DNA of 41,193 bases. Source: Anaerolineales bacterium. GTDB lineage: Bacteria; Chloroflexota; Anaerolineae; CG2-30-64-16. The DNA is taken from contig JADGQF010000009.1 of the NCBI GenBank assembly GCA_017882045.1, positions 1-41,193 of the forward strand, in the 5' to 3' direction. The number at the start of each line of letters is the position of its first letter. Positions within the stretch are counted from its first letter, which is position 1. The notes beneath the pieces were generated by a model. It was not told where the DNA came from. It saw only the letters and a list, made by a program, of their open reading frames with translations, and did not search any database. The position numbers and the translations under genes are program-made. Shown one piece after another: positions 1-8,131 of the stretch.

Positions 1-1050
1 GCCGGCGCCGGAGTGGCAGCGCACGCAGGCCTGTTCGGCCGGGCCAACGGGCACGGTCCAGGCCTGGTCGGTCTTGGCCGAATGCGCGGAAGCCTGGATA
101 TCGGTGCCCTTGAGGTGGTTACCGCCACCGTTGTGGCACTGGTCGCACACGCCGTTATCCATGCTGCCGGCCATCTTGGCGCCGGTGGCGACGTGCTGGC
201 CGGCCGGGCCATGGCAGTCTTCACACTGGATGTTGGCCATGGCCTTGACGGCTGCGGGCATGGCGGCGAAGTTGCTGGCGCCGCCCTTGCCGGCTGCGTC
301 GATGGCCTTGAAGGTCGGCAGGGTATACTGGGCCTTGGCTTCTACGCTGGCGTAGCCGCCATTGGCCGCGCCGGGGTAATAGCCGGTGGTGTGACAACGC
401 ACGCAAGTCTCGGCATAATGGGTCGCGACGTCGGGAGTGCGCTTGTTGTCGATCAAGTCGCTCTCGATGATATAGTGGCCGGTTTTAGCCACCGCTGCTG
501 CGACGCTCGGATGGCACTGCTTGCAGTTGCCGGCCGTCTCGCCGATGTAAGTGCCGGCGTGCATCTGAATCGACGCCATCGGGCCGGAACCCGCCGCGTT
601 CTGCAGGACGACGTCGACCTTGTAGGCGCCGACCAGGTCAGGCGTGAACTCGGTGATGGTCAGGGACTTGCTGTCCTTGATCTTCGCCTTCGAGCCGGGG
701 GGCGCGGTCAGGGTCCAGGTGGCGGTCATGACCTTGCTGGCCGGATCGGCGGCCGTGACGGAGAGGTGCACCGGCACGCTGATCGGCACGTTAGGCAGGC
801 CGCTGGAGAACAGGGCGACGGTGGCAGTCTTGGGTCCCACGGCCGTGTCGGTCATGTACTTGACGGTGCCGGTGATCGCGTTGGCATTCTTGATATTGCC
901 TGGGACGGCCAGGATATTGAGCACGGCGACAGGCGGCTGGGGCTTCGCCTGGTCCTGCTCAGCCGGCATAGCATAGGCAACCACTACGAACAGACCGGTT
1001 AACAACGCGACGGCAATCAGGATCCACAGAATTCGGGGTAAAACCTTCAT
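1..1050 (-). CDS. multiheme c-type cytochrome with N-terminal beta-sandwich-like region (partial)
   Basis: The reverse frame is open for 350 codons from ATG at 1050 to the window edge, so the C-terminus is missing. A strong Shine-Dalgarno (AAAGGAGG) precedes the ATG. Residues about 7-28 form a hydrophobic signal or anchor segment. Residues about 40-165 contain no cysteine and look like a secreted beta-rich (Ig/FixG-like) domain; this is inference from composition. Five CxxCH heme-binding motifs follow: C176-H180 (CKQCH), C216-H220 (CVRCH), C276-H280 (CEDCH), C302-H306 (CDQCH) and C342-H346 (CVRCH), and more may lie beyond the edge. The protein is therefore an exported electron-transfer cytochrome, attached to or outside the membrane. 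Redox partner and electron acceptor are not visible. The long plus-strand open frame over the same DNA is its shadow. Confidence 0.9.
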   Translation of the reverse strand, partial: MKVLPRILWILIAVALLTGLFVVVAYAMPAEQDQAKPQPPVAVLNILAVPGNIKNANAITGTVKYMTDTAVGPKTATVALFSSGLPNVPISVPVHLSVTAADPASKVMTATWTLTAPPGSKAKIKDSKSLTITEFTPDLVGAYKVDVVLQNAAGSGPMASIQMHAGTYIGETAGNCKQCHPSVAAAVAKTGHYIIESDLIDNKRTPDVATHYAETCVRCHTTGYYPGAANGGYASVEAKAQYTLPTFKAIDAAGKGGASNFAAMPAAVKAMANIQCEDCHGPAGQHVATGAKMAGSMDNGVCDQCHNGGGNHLKGTDIQASAHSAKTDQAWTVPVGPAEQACVRCHSGAG

Positions 1051-1213
1051 CGGTCCTCCTTTGCGCAAAATGACGAGATGCCAGAATTGTGGCGACTAGC
1101 ACAGATGGAAATGCTAACGATCACCCCCTTTGCCCTGTGTTGCGATGTCAACCAGTTGAGAGACAATGGGCGAGGGCAGGACAACGCCGGGTTGCCCTTT
1201 TCGCGCGAAAATC

Positions 1214-1231
1214 CTGTGCATTATGGCACAG
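1214..1231. promoter_or_regulatory. CRP/FNR-family-like inverted repeat upstream of the cytochrome gene
   Basis: CTGTGC-N6-GCACAG is a perfect 6-bp inverted repeat with 6-bp spacing, the same geometry as TGTGA-N6-TCACA sites of CRP-type regulators. On the cytochrome strand its centre reads CATAAT preceded by TGC, an extended -10-like sequence. It lies about 165 bp upstream of the cytochrome start, inside the 245-bp gap after the metallophosphoesterase gene. Binding by a CRP/FNR-type protein is inference. Confidence 0.4.
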
Positions 1232-1247
1232 AACGCCCGGCGATTAG

Positions 1248-1270
1248 ATGACGTCCGTCATATTGATCAA
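1248..1270. promoter_or_regulatory. paired palindromes in the cytochrome upstream region
   Basis: ATGACG-TC-CGTCAT (1248-1261) is a perfect 6-bp inverted repeat. It is followed at once by the palindrome TTGATCAA (1263-1270), which resembles two overlapping FNR half-sites. Together with the repeat at 1214-1231 this makes three dyads within 60 bp of non-coding DNA, suggestive of operator sites. No binding protein can be named. Confidence 0.3.
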
Positions 1271-1295
1271 GGATTCACAAAGTCTGTAGGAGAAG

Positions 1296-2300
1296 TTACT
1301 TTGCGGGGATGAGCCGGATCAGGGCTGCCTGGGGCAGGACGCCGAAGCGCAGCGGCAGGCTCTCGCCTACGCCGCGGCTAACGAACATCCGGCTCTGGCC
1401 GCGCCTGAACCACCCCGCCGGGTGGCGGCGGGTCAGGTGCGTGCCCTGGGTATGGATCGCGCCCAGCAGAGGCAAACGGATCTGGCCGCCGTGGACATGC
1501 CCGGACAACACGAGGTCGGCGCGTTCCATGCAAGGCTCGAGCCAGGCATCGGGGTTGTGCGCCAGCATCAGCAGCAGGGCGTCCTCCGGCACCGCGGCCA
1601 GCGCGGCGCCCAGGTCCGGCTGTCCTTCCCACAGATCGTCCACACCGGCCACCCACAGATCGAGCCCATCGCCTTCCAAACGGGTTGAGCGGTTCACCAG
1701 CGGTTGGACGCGGTGAACCTCCAGCTCGCGGTTCATGGCGGGCATATCATGGTAATAAATGGGTAGATGTACCCGCTCGTTAGCCAGCAACTTGCGGCCG
1801 AATTCCTTGAACTTTCCCAGTGCGCCGCGCGCTCTCTCCAACGCCGTGACCAGAGATGCACCGTCGGGCTGGGGCGCCGGCGCGCCGTCTGCCCGCGCGT
1901 CGAAGATGCCCCACAGTGAGGATTCGCAGTAGTCATGGTTGCCGGGTACGCTAAAGGCTGCCAGGCGAGGTTGCAGGGTATCGATGAAGGCCAACGCAGC
2001 CGCGAAGCCCGCACTGTCGTGAATCAGGTCGCCGGTCAGCGCCACCAGGTCATAGTGCTCTCCGGCCAGCAATTGCTGCAGGCGCGCCAGCTTGGCCGCT
2101 TGCATACGGTCCGTGGTCCGGAAGTGCAGATCGGAAATGTGCAGGATGGTCAATCCGCCTCGGGGCAAGCCCGGCTTGCTGATACTGACGGTGAAATGAT
2201 CCAGTTGAACGCGTGTGCGTTCCCCGTACCACGCGTAAAGCGCCGCCAACGTTCCCAATCCGGCGGCGCCTGCAACTGTTCTCAGGATCCAGTTCTTCAT
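1296..2300 (-). CDS. calcineurin-like metallophosphoesterase, N-terminally membrane-anchored
   Basis: The 334-residue protein begins with one hydrophobic segment (residues about 3-23), followed by a binuclear metallophosphoesterase fold. Visible metal-ligand motifs, in order, are ISDLHF, LTGDLIHD, PGNHDY, LAHNPD and SGHVHGG. This matches the YkuE/YaeI-type phosphoesterases, some of which act on lipid-linked phosphate substrates; the substrate here is unknown. I chose ATG 2300 because AGGG sits 8 nt upstream. An in-frame GTG at 2309 would have no spacing from that site. It follows comEC by 66 nt on the same strand and may be co-transcribed with it. Family assignment is secure; the function beyond phosphoester hydrolysis is not. 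Confidence 0.88.
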   Translation of the reverse strand: MKNWILRTVAGAAGLGTLAALYAWYGERTRVQLDHFTVSISKPGLPRGGLTILHISDLHFRTTDRMQAAKLARLQQLLAGEHYDLVALTGDLIHDSAGFAAALAFIDTLQPRLAAFSVPGNHDYCESSLWGIFDARADGAPAPQPDGASLVTALERARGALGKFKEFGRKLLANERVHLPIYYHDMPAMNRELEVHRVQPLVNRSTRLEGDGLDLWVAGVDDLWEGQPDLGAALAAVPEDALLLMLAHNPDAWLEPCMERADLVLSGHVHGGQIRLPLLGAIHTQGTHLTRRHPAGWFRRGQSRMFVSRGVGESLPLRFGVLPQAALIRLIPAK

Positions 2301-2366
2301 GTCGTGCACCCTACCACAATTACCCCGACGCGCGCGATGGATTAATTACCTTTTTGGGCAAAGTCA

Positions 2367-4664
2367 TTATCTCGGTCCTGTGCCGCTCCATTGCTTGAGC
2401 CAAAGGCGTTCGCCATCGCTCACCACCTCCACCGTCGCGTCCGCCGGCACGCGCGCCACTCGGTGGACGGCCAGCCAGGCCGCGACGTCCGGCGGGTAAG
2501 TCGTCCCTTCGGGCCAGATAATCAACTGAGGGTCGGTGGCTTCCAACAAGGCGATGGACGGCCATGCGCCGGTACCCGGGCCGCCCGCTTTGACGACGGT
2601 GATGTTCAACGGCTGGCCCAGGCTCAGCAAGCCGGCCTGGGCCTCCGGCCCCAATGTTGACGGAAGTATTGTCCGGTAATTGCCGTAGGCCAGCATCACG
2701 GACCAGTCGGAGCGTCCCGGCGCCGGCCCGGGCGCGGCCACCAGGGGGGTGAGGGTGATCCCGCTGTCGAGTCCCATGGCAGGGGCGGGCAGAGGAGCGA
2801 GCGGATCGATTATCTGTGCCGAAGGCCAGAGACGGGCGCCTGCGCGGCCGATCACCACGTCGACGGACGGTCGGAGCCCGCCGAGCACACGCGTCGTTGC
2901 GCGCGCCAGCGCGTCGCCATCCCCTTTTCCATCCCACAGGAAAAGCCGCCGGCCCGTGGGTGTGCTGATCAACGCGGCCTCGCCACCCGGTCCGGGCAGG
3001 TAGGTGATGTGCAGCCGGCCATCGGGGCGCCCGGCGAACAGACCCGTGACCAACCACAGCGGCAGCGCCAGCCCGGCCAGCCAGAGCGTTCGCCGCCGAG
3101 AAGGCAGCGCGATGTAACCCCCGGCGGCGAGCTTCCGCAGCAGCAGAATGCCGGCAAGCAGCGCATAAATGGCCGGCGCGAGCGAATGTGCGAGGATGCC
3201 CGTGTCGACTACTGCGAGCGGCACAGATGCGCTGAGCCGCACGATCCAGGTGGTATAGGTCAGGAACAGCCAGGGGAGCGTGGCCAGCAGACGCCCGAGG
3301 GGCTCCCACAGCAGGCCGCCGGCCAGCGTCAGGAGCCCGCCGAGCATGATCGGCGGTTGCGCGGGCAGGATAAGGACGTTAGTGAGCAGGGAGATCAGCG
3401 AAAGCCGGCCGAAGGCGTAGATCAGCAGCGGTAAGGTGGTAATCTGTGCGGCCAGCGTGAGGATCAAGCCGTCTGTCAGGAGCGCGATCGCCTGGCGGAT
3501 GGCGTCGGCGGGCACCTTGCGCTCGAGGAAGGTTGTCCAGGGTTTTTGCAGCGGCGAGGCGAAAAGAATCAGCCCTAACGTGGACAACGCGCTGAGCTGA
3601 AATCCCAGGTCGCCCAGCAGCAGCGGGTTGAGCAGGGTGAGGAACAAGGCTGAGGCGAAAAGGGAGATCATGGGCAGACTCCGCCGGCCTATGGCGATGG
3701 CGATCACGTACAAGAAACCCATCACACCGGCGCGTGCGGCAGCCGGGGCGGCGCCCACGAGCAGCACGTACAGGACAACCGCGGGAGCTACCAGCCAGGC
3801 CGCTCGCCGTTTCCCGAGCAGGCGTCCGGCGACCGCCATCAAAGCGCCGCTCAGCAGGGCGATGTTGGCGCCCGAAATAACGATGACGTGGCTGACGCCC
3901 GTGGCGTTGAAGGCGTCGTACAGCTCGCGCGGGATGCCAGATTGAATGCCCAGCAGCATGCCGTTGGCCAAGGCGGCCGCGGGTTCCGGCAGAACGTGAT
4001 CCAGAAGGCTTTCGCCCCTCGAGCGCAGGCCGTACAGCAGCGCCAGGAAGCTGGACCAGGCGCCGGGCTTCTGCCCCCCGTCCACGGAGACGGCATAAGG
4101 GCGCTCCATGATGCTGTAAATGCCCTGGCGAGCCAGGTAGGTCCGGTAATCGAAGTCCTCGTAGATCGGCGCTGTCTGTAGCAACCCTGAAACGCGCAGC
4201 CGTGCGCCATAGTGGTAGGCGGGGGTGCGGGCGAGCCGGACCAGCACGTCACCGCGCACAGGGCGCGTTTCTTCGCCAACGGTCAGCGTCTCTACCCGCA
4301 AGCGGTACTGTATCTGTGCGTCGCGCGGCTCGGGATAGCCGGCGACTGTACCCTCGAGGGTCACCCAGGCCGGCGAGGCCAAACGCTGTCCATCGTTGTA
4401 ATAGGCGACGTCCGCGGGCGTCGGGCAGGCGGCCAATGGATGAGCCGAGTAGCGCCAGGCCCCCAGCGACAAAGCAACCAGGGCCGCGGCCGCGAACGCC
4501 AGGCGTGGCTGCCGGCGCAGAAACAGGATCGCCAGGGCAGCCAGCCCGGCGAGGATGCCGAACGGCCAACGGGCAGCCGCGCAACTGAGCCAGCCCTGCG
4601 CCCAGAACCACTGCCCCAGCGCAATGCCCGCCAGCCAGGCGAGCGTCAGGTAGACGAGGGTCAT
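2367..4664 (-). CDS. comEC: ComEC/Rec2-type DNA uptake channel with degenerate C-terminal domain
   Basis: This 765-residue polytopic membrane protein would carry single-stranded DNA across the inner membrane during transformation. It has N-terminal membrane segments, a DUF4131-like soluble region (residues about 30-190) and the ComEC competence domain (about 210-500), with the conserved SHVIVISGANIALL stretch and many transmembrane helices. The region after about residue 540 aligns by eye with the start of the usual metallo-beta-lactamase-like domain (ITYLPGPGGEAALIST in place of the family's DVGQGDA pattern). It has no HxHxDH metal motif and is short, so the nuclease-like domain looks non-catalytic. 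comEA lies at 16029-16658 and supports a competence role. It is divergent from cobT. Confidence 0.9.
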   Translation of the reverse strand: MTLVYLTLAWLAGIALGQWFWAQGWLSCAAARWPFGILAGLAALAILFLRRQPRLAFAAAALVALSLGAWRYSAHPLAACPTPADVAYYNDGQRLASPAWVTLEGTVAGYPEPRDAQIQYRLRVETLTVGEETRPVRGDVLVRLARTPAYHYGARLRVSGLLQTAPIYEDFDYRTYLARQGIYSIMERPYAVSVDGGQKPGAWSSFLALLYGLRSRGESLLDHVLPEPAAALANGMLLGIQSGIPRELYDAFNATGVSHVIVISGANIALLSGALMAVAGRLLGKRRAAWLVAPAVVLYVLLVGAAPAAARAGVMGFLYVIAIAIGRRSLPMISLFASALFLTLLNPLLLGDLGFQLSALSTLGLILFASPLQKPWTTFLERKVPADAIRQAIALLTDGLILTLAAQITTLPLLIYAFGRLSLISLLTNVLILPAQPPIMLGGLLTLAGGLLWEPLGRLLATLPWLFLTYTTWIVRLSASVPLAVVDTGILAHSLAPAIYALLAGILLLRKLAAGGYIALPSRRRTLWLAGLALPLWLVTGLFAGRPDGRLHITYLPGPGGEAALISTPTGRRLFLWDGKGDGDALARATTRVLGGLRPSVDVVIGRAGARLWPSAQIIDPLAPLPAPAMGLDSGITLTPLVAAPGPAPGRSDWSVMLAYGNYRTILPSTLGPEAQAGLLSLGQPLNITVVKAGGPGTGAWPSIALLEATDPQLIIWPEGTTYPPDVAAWLAVHRVARVPADATVEVVSDGERLWLKQWSGTGPR

Positions 4665-4692
4665 GCCCTGATTCTCGCGCGGCCCAGTCGTT

Positions 4693-4722
4693 TTGACAAG
4701 CCCGTGTAGGCCGTGTTACAGT
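4693..4722 (+). promoter_or_regulatory. sigma70-like promoter of the cob operon
   Basis: TTGACA at 4693-4698 is separated by 18 bp from TACAGT at 4717-4722. The -35 is perfect and the -10 matches 4 of 6. The predicted start near 4729 gives a leader of about 60 nt before the cobT ATG at 4789, and that leader contains the hairpin at 4746-4771. Confidence 0.6.
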
Positions 4723-4745
4723 CGCGCCTGCGAATATCATATCGG

Positions 4746-4771
4746 CCCCATCCAATGCGATGGGGTTTTTT
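4746..4771 (+). terminator. intrinsic-terminator-like hairpin in the cobT leader (candidate attenuator)
   Basis: CCCCATC (4746-4752) pairs with GATGGGG (4759-4765) across a 6-nt loop, and six T follow at once. The neighbouring gene comEC is divergent, so no plus-strand gene ends here. The element lies between the promoter at 4693-4722 and the cobT start, where it would end leader transcripts unless relieved. About 120 bp separates the two genes, and no B12-box-like sequence was seen, so this is not a standard cobalamin riboswitch. Confidence 0.65.
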
Positions 4772-4788
4772 GTTTCTCGGAGGTAGAA

Positions 4789-5848
4789 ATGGACTTCAGA
4801 AGCTCAGTCGATGCAATCCGGCCGCTGGACGAAGCGGCGATGAAAGCCGCGCAGGCGCGCCCAGGACATGCTCACCAAACCGCAGGGCAGCCTGGGCCGC
4901 CTGGAGGGGTTGAGCGTGCAGTTGGCAGGCATCGCGCGCCGTTGCCCTCCGCCGCGGCCGGCACGTAAGGCGGTGATCGTCTTTGCCGGTGACCATGGTG
5001 TGGTCGCACAAGGCGTCAGCGCCTATCCCCAGGAAGTCACGCCCCAGATGGTCCTGAACTTCCTGCGCGGGGGCGCGGCGATCAACGTGCTGGCTCGCCA
5101 GGCGGGCGCGTATGTGGTGGTGGTGGACGCCGGAGTGGCCGTCCCGTTGGCAGCTAACGATGGCTTAATCCTGGGCAAGATTGCGCCCGGCACCGCGGAT
5201 ATGAGCGCCGGCCCGGCAATGACGCGTGCCGAAGCCGAAGCCGCTGTAGCGTTGGGGCTGCGGGTGACGCAGGGTCTAATAGATGAAGGCCTGGATTTGC
5301 TGGCCTGCGGCGAGATGGGCATCGGCAACACGACACCGGCGACCGCGATCATCGCGGCCGTCACCGGTAAGCCGCCAATCGAGGTCGTCGGTCCGGGCAC
5401 GGGCTTGCCGCCCGGCGCCCTGGCGCACAAAGCCGCGGTCGTCGAACGCGCACTGGCGCTCAACCGCCCGGACCCCGCCGATGGCTGGGACCTGCTCGCC
5501 AAGGTGGGCGGCTTCGAGATCGGCGCGATCGCAGGCGCGATGCTGGCCGCGGCCGCGCACGCCATTCCGGTGGTCGTGGACGGTTTCATTGCCACCTCTG
5601 CAGCCATCATTGCTGCGGCCCTGGCGCCAGGAGCACGCGCGTATATGATCGCCGGTCACCGTTCGGCGGAGCCCGGGCATGATGCGGCGCTGGCCTATCT
5701 GGGTCTGACCCCTCTATTGGACCTGGGCATGCGGCTGGGCGAGGGCACGGGCGCAGTTTTGGCCATGCACCTGGTCGAAGCCGCGGCTTGCCTTCTCGGT
5801 GAGATGGCGACCTTTGCCGAGGCCGGGGTAAGCGAGAAGGCGGACTGA
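4789..5848 (+). CDS. cobT: nicotinate-nucleotide--dimethylbenzimidazole phosphoribosyltransferase, apparent frameshift near the start
   Basis: CobT makes alpha-ribazole phosphate from nicotinate mononucleotide and a benzimidazole base for the cobamide lower ligand. The body has the family motifs KPQGSLGRLE, GEMGIGNTT and AGHRSAEPGH, and the late catalytic-glutamate region LGEGTGAVLAMH. The best start is ATG 4789 with an upstream GGAGG, but its frame (MDFRSSVDAIRPLDEAAM...) runs out after the codon at 4858-4860. The CobT-like frame resumes at 4862. One extra C in the CCC run 4860-4862 explains this, since removing it joins two stretches that both look like CobT. The intact downstream frame alone begins at ATG 4868 with a poor ribosome site and lacks about 26 residues. 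The stop overlaps cobS (TGATG). Confidence 0.85.
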
Positions 5849-6645
5849 TGGACGACTTCCTGCGAGCGCTGAGCCTGCTGACAGTACTGCCGGTGCACGC
5901 TCGCTGGGAAGATGGCACGCGCCCCGGGCGAGCGATGGCCGCCTATCCGCTGACCGGCGGGCTGATCGGTGGCTCGCTCGCGCTGTTGGCGCTGTTGCTG
6001 TCGCGCGCGCTTTCCGGCGGACCGGATGCGCTATTGCCTGCCGCGTTGGTCCTGGCCGTTTGGGTGGTTCTGACCGGCGCGTTGCACCTGGACGGCTGGG
6101 CCGATTGCTGCGACGCGCTGTTTGTGCCGGTCACGCGGGAGCGCCGTCTGGAGATCCTGCGTGACCCGCGCCTGGGCAGCTTTGGCGGTGTTGGGCTGGC
6201 CGTCCTGTTGCTGGTCAAGCTGGCGGCAATCCAGTCGCTATTATCACAGGTCAGCCAGGGCGGCGGCACGCTGCGCCTGGGTTTCCCGCTATTGGCCGGC
6301 CCGTTGCCCGGCTTGCTGGTCTTGGTGGCCGCGCCGGTTGTCGCCCGCTGGGCGCTGGTCGTTGCCGCGCGGGCCTACCCTCCTGCCCGGCCGCAAGGCA
6401 TGGCGGTGACATTCCGCCATGGGCTGGGCCGGCGCGAGCTGGTCTTGGCCACGCTGACGGCAGGGGTAGCCTGCGTCCCGCTGGGATTTGCCGGGATCGT
6501 GTTGTGGGCCGTCTCGGCTGCTTCAATGTACGGGCTGACCCGCCTGGCCATGTCTCGCCTGGGTGGCTTGACCGGCGACGTTTACGGTGCGACTGTCGAG
6601 CTGGCCGAGACCGCAGTCCTGGTGGCGGCCTGTTTTCTGATCTGA
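5848..6645 (+). CDS. cobS: adenosylcobinamide-GDP ribazoletransferase (cobalamin synthase)
   Basis: CobS is an integral membrane enzyme that joins adenosylcobinamide-GDP to alpha-ribazole (phosphate) in the last steps of cobamide assembly. The protein has 265 residues, the usual family length. It begins with the typical LRALSLLTVLPV pattern, and its acidic metal-binding motif is HLDGWADCCDALF (residues about 75-90). Several hydrophobic segments follow. Translation is coupled to cobT through a TGATG overlap at 5846-5850. It sits between its pathway partners CobT and CobU. Confidence 0.93.
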   Translation: MDDFLRALSLLTVLPVHARWEDGTRPGRAMAAYPLTGGLIGGSLALLALLLSRALSGGPDALLPAALVLAVWVVLTGALHLDGWADCCDALFVPVTRERRLEILRDPRLGSFGGVGLAVLLLVKLAAIQSLLSQVSQGGGTLRLGFPLLAGPLPGLLVLVAAPVVARWALVVAARAYPPARPQGMAVTFRHGLGRRELVLATLTAGVACVPLGFAGIVLWAVSAASMYGLTRLAMSRLGGLTGDVYGATVELAETAVLVAACFLI

Positions 6646-6657
6646 CGAGGAGTTAGC

Positions 6658-7437
6658 TTGTTCCGCATCGGCACCACTTCCTACATAATCCCGGCCGATA
6701 TCCTGCCCAATGTGGAGTACCTGGCGCCGTTCGTCGACGACGTCGAGCTGGTTCTGTTCGAGACCGACGAGTATGGCAGCAACCTGCCGGACGCCACACT
6801 CTGTACACGCCTGGCCGACCTTTCGAGGGCGTATGCTCTCACCTACACGGTGCACTTGCCGCTGGATCTTCGCCTGGGGGACGGCGGTGACGAAAGCCAT
6901 GTGTCGCTGCGCAAAGCCAGGCGGGTCATTGAAGCAACTCAGGCGCTGGAACCATACGCGTACGTGCTCCACCTCGATGGCAGCGCCCTGCTGGAAGGGA
7001 CATCCCCGGCCGGGTTGGCGCAATGGCAGGCCAACGCGCGGCGCGCCCTGGAGATTCTGTGCGGTTGGGCGGGCGAACCCGGCCGGGTATGTGTGGAGAA
7101 CATCGAGCGCTGGGATCCTGAGGCTTTCGCGCCCCTGGTGACGGCGCTCGGCGTGGGACGCACGATCGACATCGGCCATCTCTGGCTGCAGGGCGTTGAT
7201 CCGCTCATCCACCTGGCGCGCTGGATCGAGCGCACGCGGGTGATTCACCTGCATGGCATCGGCGATCGCGACCACCAATCGCTGGCCCATGCTCGGGCCG
7301 CTCAGTTGGATCCGGTAGTTCGCTTCCTGGCACAGCGTTTCGACGGCGTGCTGACGCTCGAGGTCTTCAACCAGGGGGATCTCGAGGAGTCGCTGCGAGT
7401 GCTCCACGAGTCGTTGGCGCGCGTGACAGGCCACTGA
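6658..7437 (+). CDS. cbiR: CbiR-type cobamide-remodelling phosphodiesterase (TIM-barrel, AP-endonuclease-like)
   Basis: The 259-residue protein belongs to the xylose-isomerase-like/AP endonuclease 2 superfamily. The start FRIGTTSYIIPADILPN and the following VDDVELVLFE resemble CbiR, an enzyme family known to cleave cobamides so that the lower ligand can be replaced. Putative metal ligands occur in VHLPLD, VLHLDG, VENIE, DIGHLWLQG, HLHGIGDRDH and LTLEVF. The start is TTG 6658 with GAGGAG 8 nt upstream; no nearby ATG keeps the conserved N-terminus. Its place between cobS and cobU strongly supports a cobamide role over sugar isomerisation. The CbiR name rests on recognised similarity plus context. 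Confidence 0.8.
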   Translation: MFRIGTTSYIIPADILPNVEYLAPFVDDVELVLFETDEYGSNLPDATLCTRLADLSRAYALTYTVHLPLDLRLGDGGDESHVSLRKARRVIEATQALEPYAYVLHLDGSALLEGTSPAGLAQWQANARRALEILCGWAGEPGRVCVENIERWDPEAFAPLVTALGVGRTIDIGHLWLQGVDPLIHLARWIERTRVIHLHGIGDRDHQSLAHARAAQLDPVVRFLAQRFDGVLTLEVFNQGDLEESLRVLHESLARVTGH

Positions 7438-7448
7438 AGGGAGGACGG

Positions 7449-7994
7449 ATGTCAAAGGAACTGATCCTGATCCTGGGTGGGGCACGGAGCGGCAAGAGCG
7501 CGCATGCGCAAGCGCTGGCGCTGGAGATGGGCGGGCCTTCCGTCCTCTACCTGGCAACCGCGCAGGCGTTTGACGAGGAGATGCAGGCGCGCATTGCGCT
7601 GCACCGCGCCGAGCGGCCGGCCGCATGGTGGACCCTGGAAGCGCCATCGCTGATCGGCGCTCCCATTGCCGAGGCGGGAGCCGCTGCGCGCGTGGTGTTG
7701 CTGGATTGTATGACCCTCCTGGCCAGCAATGCCGTCCTGGGGGCCGGCGATGGCGCGCCTGCCCCCGTCGCCGAGGCGGCCGTCGCGCGCGAAGTAGCTG
7801 CTCTGCTGGCGGCCTACCGGGCGGGGGACGCAACCTGGATCGTCGTGAGCAACGAGGTGGGCATGGGCCTGGTACCCCCCTATCCACTCGGTCGCGTCTA
7901 CCGCGATGCCCTCGGCCGCGCCAACCAGACGCTCGCCGCCGCGGCGGGCCGGGTGTCACTGCTGGTCGCCGGCCTCCCCATGCGCGTCAAGTAG
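7449..7994 (+). CDS. cobU: adenosylcobinamide kinase / adenosylcobinamide-phosphate guanylyltransferase
   Basis: CobU phosphorylates adenosylcobinamide and transfers GMP to it, giving the substrate of CobS. The 181-residue protein has a P-loop GGARSGKS near its N-terminus. It also has the family's histidine region ALHRAERPAAWWTLE (the GMP-linked histidine in characterised CobU), DCMTLLASN, and the C-terminal VSNEVGMGLVP and GRANQTLAAAA motifs. An SD (GGGAGGA) precedes ATG 7449. It ends the cob operon; no corrin-ring synthesis gene is present here, so the cluster does salvage, final assembly and remodelling. Confidence 0.93.
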   Translation: MSKELILILGGARSGKSAHAQALALEMGGPSVLYLATAQAFDEEMQARIALHRAERPAAWWTLEAPSLIGAPIAEAGAAARVVLLDCMTLLASNAVLGAGDGAPAPVAEAAVAREVAALLAAYRAGDATWIVVSNEVGMGLVPPYPLGRVYRDALGRANQTLAAAAGRVSLLVAGLPMRVK

Positions 7995-8069
7995 CCTCAA
8001 AGCCTCTCCTGCGCGGCTGCCTCCTTCGGCTGCCCAGCGGAGGGAGGTAGGTTTCGTAACCATCGCTCC

Positions 8070-8098
8070 TTGCGCCGCTCTTCTCGGGCGGGTATACT
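8070..8098 (+). promoter_or_regulatory. sigma70-like promoter upstream of the PEP/pyruvate-binding protein gene
   Basis: TTGCGC (8070-8075) and TATACT (8093-8098) are separated by exactly 17 bp. They lie in the 137-bp gap between cobU and the next gene, giving that gene its own probable start of transcription about 27 nt before its ATG. Confidence 0.5.
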
Positions 8099-8131
8099 GC
8101 TTCGCACAGTCATGGCGGTAGGAGTAGCACT

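Noticed and set aside
13-1002. Long plus-strand open frame over the cytochrome region
   Set aside because: It is the antisense of a clear secreted protein with five CxxCH motifs and a strong ribosome site; its own product has no recognisable features.
4664-4789. Possible cobalamin riboswitch before cobT
   Set aside because: The leader is only about 60 nt and no B12-box-like sequence is present; only a terminator-like hairpin is seen.
7995-8069. CCTCC/GGAGG inverted repeat after cobU as a terminator
   Set aside because: The stem is imperfect and no T-run follows.
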